From Burkholderiales bacterium (lineage in GTDB: Bacteria > Pseudomonadota > Gammaproteobacteria > Burkholderiales > Casimicrobiaceae): DNA of 7,554 bases. Every line of letters starts with the position of its first letter. Within the stretch, counting starts at the first letter, position 1. The stretch spans positions 1 through 7,554 of the forward strand of contig JAISPI010000080.1 in NCBI GenBank assembly GCA_031275075.1, in the 5' to 3' direction. Below the pieces are notes generated by a model, which saw only the letters and a program-made list of their open reading frames with translations, did no database searches and was not told the DNA's origin. Shown piece after piece: positions 1-5,373 of the stretch. Both the position numbers and the translations under genes were made by a program.

Positions 1-38
1 CACAAAGAAACGGCGCCTTATGGCTCCGTTTCTTTGTG
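1..38 (-). terminator. Strong hairpin, probable terminator of the lipoprotein gene
   Basis: Bases 1-13 (cacaaagaaacgg) are exactly complementary to 26-38. After one C/T mismatch (14/25) the stem continues with GCC/GGC (15-17/22-24) around the four-base loop TTAT. The hairpin lies 20 bases past the stop codon of the minus-strand gene. Read on the minus strand, its 3' arm ends in a T-rich run (GTTTCTTTGTG), as expected of an intrinsic terminator. The A-rich opposite arm means it could also work for a plus-strand gene arriving from before the window. The element starts at base 1, so the stem may extend outside. Terminator function is inferred from structure and position. Confidence 0.72.
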
Positions 39-58
39 AGAACTTCAACGTTTCACTG

Positions 59-1336
59 TCAGTAAATCGTCTTCGATGTCACGGCCGACTTGCCTTTGCT
101 GTCCACCACATAGATCGTAAAATTAGAATTCGCCAGCGACGGCGCAGCGGAGAACGTCACTTGCCCCAATGTCGGCGCCACCATCGTTGCCACCGGGTTT
201 GGCCCCATGGGAATCACGTAAGCCGAATAGGGCTGAGTCCCTCCCGACACCATAAACCCGAAGATTGAACCCGCATTACACGGCACTCTACTCGAGGTCG
301 ACGGACCGCCCCACGAGCTTCCGACTGGCTGCACCACAACATCCGGCGTCACTTCCTCCGCCGTGCCCGATGCCGTATAGCTAACGTTCGCCGAAACCAC
401 ACTGCCCGTCGCGTCACGCGCCGTCAATTCACCACTGACACACGTATCAACCGTCAAAACCACGGAGCCTCCACTCGCCAACACTGTCGGTGGACTAACC
501 GTCCCCAGCCCACCCGCCGACACCGTATAAGGCGGGTTTCCTCCATAAAGCGAGAAAGAGGCCGTTCTTGACGGGCAGGTTGTTCCCGAACTCGTCCAAG
601 ATGCCGATGTCGGGGATATCGTAAAATTAGGACCTACAATAATAAACGAGGTCTCAATCCATTCGCCCGTTCCTATTTCCGCACGAATTATGGCCGTTTG
701 CGTCGGGACATTAGCCTTGGCGCGAATCGCAACCTGCGCCTTCCCTTGGGAATCCGCGGTTGTCATCGCTTCGAGCCCCCACGCCGCAGCAGTATTGGCT
801 CGAATCTCAAAGTCCCCCAGAACAACGCTAAACCGAACCGGCTGATTGTAAACAATGAAATTGCCGAGCTGCAACTCGGCAACACCCTGGCTACCCGAAC
901 AAATCTGAGTGTAATCCCCGCTGCTTCCTGTTGTGCAGTTGGCGCCGGGACCTGCTGTTACCGTCAATGCCGAAGGTTCAATCTCCGTTGCGACGTGTAC
1001 GAAAGAGGCGTTCACTCTCCCCTGAAACCCGCGAACTTTGTCCCAGACTTCAACAACCCCCACACCATCGTCTCCAACTGGATAAACAAAGCCATAAACC
1101 GTTCTGGAATCCGACTCTAATGGAAACTCAACGGCTGTCGAGTTCGTCCTGATAGAAAAAGGCGGGCCGCCACCATAAATCTCTAACTTGATCGGTCCAT
1201 AAGCCATTCTTGATTCGTTGAGATCCACCGCAAAATATTCGGACGGGCTACCACTACCACCACCACAGGCAGTCATAAGCACCGCGGCAAAGATCGCCAA
1301 CAAAAAACTGATTCGTGAGAAAGCGCGAGAAAACAT
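59..1336 (-). CDS. Secreted lipoprotein with tandem Ig-like beta modules, function unknown
   Basis: A 425-residue protein that I cannot assign to a named family. The N-terminus is a lipoprotein signal: basic residues R4 and R8, a hydrophobic run to about residue 22, then L-M-T-A-C with the lipidated cysteine at C24. A Gly-rich linker follows (GGGSGS). With glycine at +2 an outer-membrane location is likely. The mature part looks all-beta and modular. A GG-x-P-P-[FY] type motif recurs at G55 (GGGPPF), G265 (GGNPPY) and G365 (GGTQPY), so modules are about 100-105 residues long. The module between (about 118-235) lacks the motif but ends with TADSQGKAQVAIRA, resembling bacterial Ig-like (Big_1/invasin-type) domains. 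Cysteines C134/C146 and C254/C299 could form intradomain disulphides; C353 has no obvious partner. I chose ATG at 1336 over GTG at 1342 because AGGAAGG lies 5 bases before the ATG, too close for the GTG. The gene is divergent from hemE and appears to be a single-gene unit. A role in adhesion or surface binding is only an inference from the fold. Confidence 0.8.
   Translation of the reverse strand: MFSRAFSRISFLLAIFAAVLMTACGGGSGSPSEYFAVDLNESRMAYGPIKLEIYGGGPPFSIRTNSTAVEFPLESDSRTVYGFVYPVGDDGVGVVEVWDKVRGFQGRVNASFVHVATEIEPSALTVTAGPGANCTTGSSGDYTQICSGSQGVAELQLGNFIVYNQPVRFSVVLGDFEIRANTAAAWGLEAMTTADSQGKAQVAIRAKANVPTQTAIIRAEIGTGEWIETSFIIVGPNFTISPTSASWTSSGTTCPSRTASFSLYGGNPPYTVSAGGLGTVSPPTVLASGGSVVLTVDTCVSGELTARDATGSVVSANVSYTASGTAEEVTPDVVVQPVGSSWGGPSTSSRVPCNAGSIFGFMVSGGTQPYSAYVIPMGPNPVATMVAPTLGQVTFSAAPSLANSNFTIYVVDSKGKSAVTSKTIY
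861..882. repeat. 22-base near-perfect palindrome inside the lipoprotein gene
   Basis: TTGCCGAG (861-868) is exactly complementary to CTCGGCAA (875-882), and the centre contains TGCA. The palindrome sits inside the coding sequence over the residues VAELQLGN of the second module. It could form an mRNA hairpin or be a chance result of codon choice. No function can be assigned. Confidence 0.45.
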
Positions 1337-1354
1337 GGTCACCTTCCTGAAGGT
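1337..1354 (-). promoter_or_regulatory. Ribosome-binding site of the lipoprotein gene within a small palindrome
   Basis: On the minus strand the sequence before the ATG is AGGAAGG followed by TGACC, a good Shine-Dalgarno at ordinary spacing; it decides the start at 1336. The same bases form a 6-base inverted repeat, ACCTTC (1341-1346) and GAAGGT (1349-1354), separated by two bases. The two-base spacer is too tight for an RNA hairpin loop without opening inner pairs, so a protein-binding palindrome is the other reading. The RBS is visible directly; any regulatory meaning is inference. Confidence 0.6.
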
Positions 1355-1698
1355 ATTTTAAAAGACGCCCGAAATGCCGAAAGAAAAATACACCGGAACA
1401 GGCAGATAGGGGCACTCCCTAAGATTAGACCTCAACTCAGCGGGCTGGCGCAAGGATTTCTTACGTTTCCCGGAACGAAGAGCGCGTGTGTTGGTTTTTG
1501 TGCATTTGCCATACCCCGCGAACCACCATAGGCGTCAAATACCGTGCCTGTTACATTTCTGGCTGGAGTCCCTGCGAAATTCCCGGAAAAGCCGGGAGGG
1601 CGTCCGCGTTTCAACCGTTTTCCATTTGCCTGCGAGACAGGCTTGGGCGACAATGCGGCCTTGGCACCGTCCCGAGCGCCCGTCCAAGCGCAAAAATC

Positions 1699-1710
1699 TT
1701 TTCCGGAAAA
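1699..1710. promoter_or_regulatory. Perfect 12-base palindrome just before the hemE start
   Basis: TTTTCCGGAAAA is its own reverse complement and ends 9 bases before the hemE ATG. Its GGAAAA half may act as a weak, rather distant Shine-Dalgarno; no better one is present. Related TTCCCGGAA sites occur upstream at 1467 and 1580. An operator role is speculative, because TTCCGGAA-like strings also occur inside hemE (2696-2703). Confidence 0.3.
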
Positions 1711-1719
1711 TACAGACCG

Positions 1720-2781
1720 ATGATCCAAAACGACACTTTTTTGCGCGCGCTGCGCCGTGAGCCAACCGCTCATACCCCTGTCTGGTTGATGCGACAGGCT
1801 GGACGCTATTTGCCCGAATACAACCGAACCCGCGTTCACGCCGGCAGCTTCATGCAACTGGCAATGACTCCGGAACTGGCCACCGAAGTGACGTTACAGC
1901 CTTTGGAACGTTTTCCGCTCGACGCCGCTATTCTGTTTTCCGACATTTTGACGGTTCCGGACGCCATGGGTCTGGGTCTGTCGTTTGCCGTCGGTGAAGG
2001 GCCGCGCTTTGAGCATAAAACGGATTCGGAAGCCGCGATCCAGTCGCTGGCCGTCCCCGATATGAACAAGCTGCGCTACGTTTTCGAGGCCGTAACCCAG
2101 ATTAAAAAAGCGCTGAATGGGCGTGTGCCGTTGATCGGTTTTTCCGGCAGCCCGTTCACTCTGGCCTGTTACATGATCGAAGGCGGTGGCAGCGATGGCT
2201 TCCCCAATGTGCGCAAACTTGCTTACAGCCGCCCCGATTTGATGCAGCGGTTGATTGACGTCAACACTGAAGCCGTCACTACATATTTGAACGAGCAAAT
2301 TGCCGCCGGCGCTGATGCAGTGATGATTTTCGACACTTGGGGTGGGTTGTTGCCCGCGGCGGAATACCGTACATTTTCGCTGGCGGCAATGCGCCGCGTC
2401 CTGGGGGGATTAAAGCCAAATGCCGCCGGTAAAGTGCCAACGATTCTTTTCACCAAAGGCGGCGGTGTCTGGCTCGAAGAGATGGCCGCCAGTGGCGCCG
2501 ACGCGCTCGGCCTCGACTGGACGGTCGATCTGGCACAAGCCCGTAAAACCATCGGTCAACGCGTCGCCCTGCAAGGCAATCTTGATCCGCTGACTCTGTT
2601 GACCGATCCTGCCACTGTCGCCCGCGCCGCTGAGGCCGTCGTCCGCGCTGCCGGTCCAGCACCGGGACATATTTTCAACCTGGGGCATGGTATCGTTCCG
2701 GAAACGCCGCCGGAAAACGTCGGTGTGCTGGTAGAGACGGTGCATCGAGTGTCGCGCGCAATGCGTCAAGCATCTTCGTAA
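1720..2781 (+). CDS. hemE: Uroporphyrinogen decarboxylase
   Basis: Cytoplasmic enzyme of haem biosynthesis that removes the four acetate carboxyls of uroporphyrinogen III to give coproporphyrinogen III, without a cofactor. The 353-residue product matches the usual length (354 in E. coli). The N-terminal signature PVWLMRQAGRYLPEY (residues 20-34) carries the substrate-binding arginines R25 and R29. D75 in FSDIL is the conserved catalytic aspartate (Asp86 of the human enzyme). The second family signature, GFSGSPFTLACYMIEGG (140-156), contains Y151 (human Tyr164). The C-terminal NLGHGIVPETPPENV carries H323 (human His339). The ATG at 1720 is chosen because homologous sequence begins there; the reading frame is open further upstream but gives unrelated residues. 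The Shine-Dalgarno is weak. The gene is intact. It precedes priA, a neighbour pair I recall as common in betaproteobacteria, but the 289-base gap suggests separate transcription. Confidence 0.97.
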   Translation: MIQNDTFLRALRREPTAHTPVWLMRQAGRYLPEYNRTRVHAGSFMQLAMTPELATEVTLQPLERFPLDAAILFSDILTVPDAMGLGLSFAVGEGPRFEHKTDSEAAIQSLAVPDMNKLRYVFEAVTQIKKALNGRVPLIGFSGSPFTLACYMIEGGGSDGFPNVRKLAYSRPDLMQRLIDVNTEAVTTYLNEQIAAGADAVMIFDTWGGLLPAAEYRTFSLAAMRRVLGGLKPNAAGKVPTILFTKGGGVWLEEMAASGADALGLDWTVDLAQARKTIGQRVALQGNLDPLTLLTDPATVARAAEAVVRAAGPAPGHIFNLGHGIVPETPPENVGVLVETVHRVSRAMRQASS

Positions 2782-2802
2782 CGGATGACTGCGTACCGCA
2801 CC

Positions 2803-2864
2803 ACGGTTTGATGCCTTTTACCGGATAGTGAGGGCTTCGCCACGGCTCAAGGGCGTCAAACCGT
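2803..2864 (+). repeat. 16-base-pair stem-loop after hemE
   Basis: ACGGTTTGATGCCTTT (2803-2818) pairs with AAGGGCGTCAAACCGT (2849-2864). Fourteen pairs are Watson-Crick and two (2812/2855 and 2816/2851) are T-G, which as plus-strand RNA are U-G wobbles. On the minus strand they would be A-C mismatches, so the structure favours plus-strand RNA. The loop is 30 bases and contains GGCTTCGCC, which can fold on itself. It begins 22 bases past the hemE stop. No T-run follows, so a simple intrinsic terminator is not well supported. An mRNA 3' end-stabilising structure, a repetitive REP-like element or a small-RNA element are alternatives. Confidence 0.55.
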
Positions 2865-2869
2865 TCAGG

Positions 2870-2878
2870 TTATTCACA
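2870..2878 (+). promoter_or_regulatory. DnaA box, perfect consensus (TTATTCACA)
   Basis: The nine bases fit the high-affinity DnaA consensus TTATNCACA exactly. The box lies 6 bases before a TTGTCA string that could be a -35 element, at the left edge of the AT-rich part of the hemE-priA gap. It has the same orientation as the second box, and the two starts are 177 bases apart, close to 17 helical turns. DnaA binding is inferred from the consensus only. Confidence 0.55.
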
Positions 2879-3046
2879 TTGAAATTGTCAAGCTGAGTTA
2901 GCGCAACAATCATCAGCTTTGGTTTAACGTGAAGTTACATCTCTTTGAATTTCAAGGAATTTACCTGAAAAACGAAACTGGCGGCAAACAGAACCGCCCT
3001 TGTTCCATGGTTAAGTTACAAAATGGTGACCGGATTTCTCACAAAG

Positions 3047-3055
3047 TTATCCACA
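3047..3055 (+). promoter_or_regulatory. DnaA box, perfect consensus (TTATCCACA), next to the priA start
   Basis: This is the canonical strongest DnaA box sequence. It ends 15 bases before the priA ATG, so bound DnaA could block transcription or cover the start region. Twelve bases upstream, in the same orientation, is a weaker look-alike, TTTCTCACA (3035-3043), matching six of the eight fixed positions. The combination of a strong and a weak site suggests cooperative binding, which is an inference. Confidence 0.6.
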
Positions 3056-3070
3056 AGTTGAGTACGCTTC

Positions 3071-5320
3071 ATGTCCACCCCGCCACCTGCCGTTCCGCCG
3101 CCTTCTGTTTGGCCAGAAACGCCGACGATCGCCCATGTGGCGCTGCCGGTTGCGGTATCGCAGACGTTCGATTACCGGATTCTGCCCACCCAAACTGTTC
3201 TTCCCGGCAGCCTGGTTCAGGTTTCGCTGGCCGGACGAAAGCACATCGGCATCGTCGTCGGGCTGTCCACTCACTCTGAAATCGATGCTGCCCGATTGTT
3301 GTCTCTCGAAATTGTCCATCCGCAACTCCCGTTGCCTGACGACATCCGCCGCCTTGTCACGTTCGCAAGCGATTACTATCAATCACCGCTCGGTATGGCC
3401 TGCTCGCTGGCCGCACCACCGTTGTCGGCACAACCAACGCCTCCAAAAGCCGCCGCTGAACCGCTTCTCCTGACCGACATCGGTCGTGAGCAATTAAACG
3501 CCCGTTTCACGCAACTCGGCAAACGTTCGGCGCCGGCATGGCATGCGCTATGGGAGATTGTGCAGACCGGCAACGTCATCGACACTGCTTGGCAACAGAC
3601 TTGCTCCGCCGCCCAGAAAAAATACCTCCGCGACTGGCGCGCCGCCGGTTGGCTGGTTCCCGCCGATCATGTCGCAACGGCAACATTTCCGCCGCTGCAC
3701 ACCGAACAGCGCGCCGCCGTTGACGCTATCGAGGCGGCACTCGGCGGTTTCCAACCGTTTCTGTTGCAAGGCATCACCGGCAGCGGCAAGACTGAGGTAT
3801 ACCTCACGTTGGCGCGTAACATCGTTGCACAAGGTGGGCAGGTGTTGGTGTTATTGCCGGAAATTCACCTGACGCCACAATTTTTGGCGCGCATTCATAC
3901 GCGACTGCCGGGTGTTAACACCGCTCTTTTGCACAGCGGTCTGCCAGACGGCGAACGGTTGTACCACTGGCAACGCGCCACCGAAGGACAGGCGCAATTG
4001 GTACTTGGTACGCGACTCGCGGTATTCACGCCGTTGCCGAATCTGGCGCTCATCATCGTTGACGAAGAACATGATCCCTCGTTCAAACAGCAGGACAATG
4101 TCCGTTACCACGCCCGCGATCTCGCCGTCTGGCGCGCCCGCGCCCGACAGGTGCCGATTGTGCTGGGCAGCGCAACACCATCGCTGGAAAGCTACCATCA
4201 CGCGCAAAGCGGCCGTTACCAACATCTGCGCATCCAACAACGCGCCGAATCGCAGGCAACATTGCCACAACTGACCCTGACCCCCGCCAGCCACGCTGTC
4301 ACCAACAACACTGATGACGAGCACCACGGTATCGCGCCGGCGTTGTGGGAAGCGATCGAGGCACGGCTCGCCCGCCATGAACAATCGCTTATTTTTATCA
4401 ACCGCCGTGGTTTTTCGCCATCGCTCAAATGCAATGCCTGCACTTGGGAGGCGCAATGTCCGCACTGTGCCGTGCGCCTCGTGTTGCACACCAAACCCAT
4501 GCGCCTGCGCTGCCACCACTGCGGCCATGTGGAGCGCGTTCCGGAGCGTTGTCCTTCGTGCGGCAATCTCGACCTTCTGCCGCGCGGCCATGGCACCCAG
4601 CGGCTCGAGGCGGCGCTCGCACGGACATTTCCTGATGCCCGGATCGCCCGGATTGATCGCGACAGCACCCGCCGCCGCCACGCTTTTGGCGCACTCCACC
4701 GTCAGATCACCCATCAAAAAATTGACATTCTGATCGGCACGCAGATGCTCGCCAAGGGGCATGACTTTCCGCGTGTTACGTTGGTCGGCGTGCTCGGCGC
4801 TGACAACGCGCTGTACAGCGCCGACTTCCGTGCCGCTGAACGGCTGGCGGCTCTTTTGCATCAAGTGGCGGGGCGCGCCGGCCGTAGCGCCCTCGCCGGT
4901 GAAGTCATCGTCCAGACCGATTTTCCGAACCATCCGTTGTACGAAACCCTCATCCGCCATGATTACGACGGCTTTGCGCGTGCACTGCTCGACGAGCGCC
5001 GCGCCGCCCGTTTGCCGCCCTTTTCGACGTTGGCGCTGCTTTCTGCCGAAGCGCGCGACGACAATACCCTTAACGCGTTTTTGCGCGATGCGCATCAACA
5101 GGCGCTCAAACTTGACAACCCCGACAACGCCGTCCGCGTTTACCCGCCTGTTCCGGCAACGCTGGTACGGCGCGCCGGTTACAACCGCGCTCAAATCGTC
5201 ATTCAGAGCCACGACCGCCGTGCTTTGCAACGTTTTCTGACAGCGTGGCATCCGACACTCGACATTCTTCAAGCAAGACAGGTGCGTTGGGTCATTGATG
5301 TCGACCCGCTTCAGATATGA
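3071..5320 (+). CDS. priA: Primosomal replication-restart helicase PriA
   Basis: A 3'-5' superfamily 2 DNA helicase that recognises stalled forks and D-loops and starts reloading of the replicative helicase through the primosome. The product has 749 residues (732 in E. coli). The 3'-end-binding domain begins near residue 20 (IAHVALPVAV). Walker A is GITGSGKT at 234-241. Motif Ia is PEIHLTPQ at 263-270, with His where other PriA proteins usually have a different residue. Walker B is DEEH at 331-334. The cysteine-rich zinc domain has all eight ligands, C454, C457, C463, C466, C481, C484, C494 and C497, with the same spacing as E. coli PriA. IGTQMLAKGHDFP (555-567) and QVAGRAGR (598-605) are the late helicase motifs. 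The C-terminus, VRWVIDVDPLQI, is typical. About 18 Pro-rich residues precede the conserved start. The Shine-Dalgarno is poor, and a DnaA box lies just upstream. The gene is intact; 53 bases separate it from argS. Confidence 0.97.
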   Translation: MSTPPPAVPPPSVWPETPTIAHVALPVAVSQTFDYRILPTQTVLPGSLVQVSLAGRKHIGIVVGLSTHSEIDAARLLSLEIVHPQLPLPDDIRRLVTFASDYYQSPLGMACSLAAPPLSAQPTPPKAAAEPLLLTDIGREQLNARFTQLGKRSAPAWHALWEIVQTGNVIDTAWQQTCSAAQKKYLRDWRAAGWLVPADHVATATFPPLHTEQRAAVDAIEAALGGFQPFLLQGITGSGKTEVYLTLARNIVAQGGQVLVLLPEIHLTPQFLARIHTRLPGVNTALLHSGLPDGERLYHWQRATEGQAQLVLGTRLAVFTPLPNLALIIVDEEHDPSFKQQDNVRYHARDLAVWRARARQVPIVLGSATPSLESYHHAQSGRYQHLRIQQRAESQATLPQLTLTPASHAVTNNTDDEHHGIAPALWEAIEARLARHEQSLIFINRRGFSPSLKCNACTWEAQCPHCAVRLVLHTKPMRLRCHHCGHVERVPERCPSCGNLDLLPRGHGTQRLEAALARTFPDARIARIDRDSTRRRHAFGALHRQITHQKIDILIGTQMLAKGHDFPRVTLVGVLGADNALYSADFRAAERLAALLHQVAGRAGRSALAGEVIVQTDFPNHPLYETLIRHDYDGFARALLDERRAARLPPFSTLALLSAEARDDNTLNAFLRDAHQQALKLDNPDNAVRVYPPVPATLVRRAGYNRAQIVIQSHDRRALQRFLTAWHPTLDILQARQVRWVIDVDPLQI

Positions 5321-5334
5321 CGTAGCAACAAAGG

Positions 5335-5340
5335 TATAAT
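5335..5340 (+). promoter_or_regulatory. Candidate -10 element (TATAAT) for argS
   Basis: An exact TATAAT lies 15 bases past the priA stop. No good -35 is seen at 16-18 bases; CTTCAG at 5309-5314 is too far and a weak match. If used, transcription would start near 5346-5348. This would put the TTG at 5350 at the very 5' end of the transcript and give the GTG at 5374 a leader of about 27 bases. This supports an argS-specific promoter and the GTG start, but only weakly. Confidence 0.35.
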
Positions 5341-5373
5341 TTTGTCTTTTTGAAATTCCCGGCAAAAACACGC

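Larger units (their letters stand above)
1337..1719. other. Divergent intergenic region and hemE leader, no gene seen
   Basis: This 383-base stretch separates the divergent lipoprotein gene and hemE, so it should hold both promoters. I see no convincing -35/-10 pair for either. An open frame runs in from 1486 in phase with hemE, but its residues do not resemble HemE and would add 78 residues to a protein already of normal length. The region holds a 6-base-stem hairpin, TCCCGG/CCGGGA (1581-1597), and a 5-base-stem hairpin, GCCTG/CAGGC (1628-1642). It also holds three TTCC(C)GGAA sites (1467-1475, 1580-1588, 1699-1710). It may be a structured leader of hemE, but no known riboswitch or tRNA was recognised. 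Confidence 0.6.
2782..3070. other. hemE-priA intergenic region, AT-richer, with DnaA boxes
   Basis: 289 bases with no gene. The first part (2803-2864) is a long-armed hairpin. From about 2866 to 2990 the base composition is clearly more AT-rich than the flanking genes. Two perfect DnaA boxes lie at 2870 and 3047. A weak promoter candidate is TTGTCA (2885-2890) with AATCAT (2908-2913) at 17-base spacing. A loose IHF-like string, AATCATCAGCTTT, overlaps that -10. A short inverted repeat, TTTGAA/TTCAAG, lies at 2944-2956. The region probably controls priA; a part in replication is possible but not shown. Confidence 0.55.

Noticed and set aside
698..1120. 140-codon plus-strand frame within the lipoprotein gene
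   Set aside because: It is opposite a gene with a clear signal peptide, ribosome-binding site and repeated modules, and its translation looks random.
1486..1719. In-frame 78-residue N-terminal extension of hemE
   Set aside because: HemE homology begins at the ATG at 1720 and gives the normal family length. The extension has no resemblance to HemE or to a targeting signal and contains hairpins typical of a leader.
1432..1857. 141-codon minus-strand open frame upstream of and overlapping hemE
   Set aside because: It overlaps the well-supported hemE start, has low-complexity composition and no recognisable motif.
2803..2864. Hairpin after hemE as a standard intrinsic terminator
   Set aside because: No T-run follows the 3' arm and the loop is 30 bases, so I list it as a stem-loop of unknown role.
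2782..3070. The hemE-priA gap as the chromosome origin
   Set aside because: Two or three DnaA boxes without dnaA, a clear unwinding repeat or skew data are not enough. Kept as a hypothesis in the findings, not as a feature.
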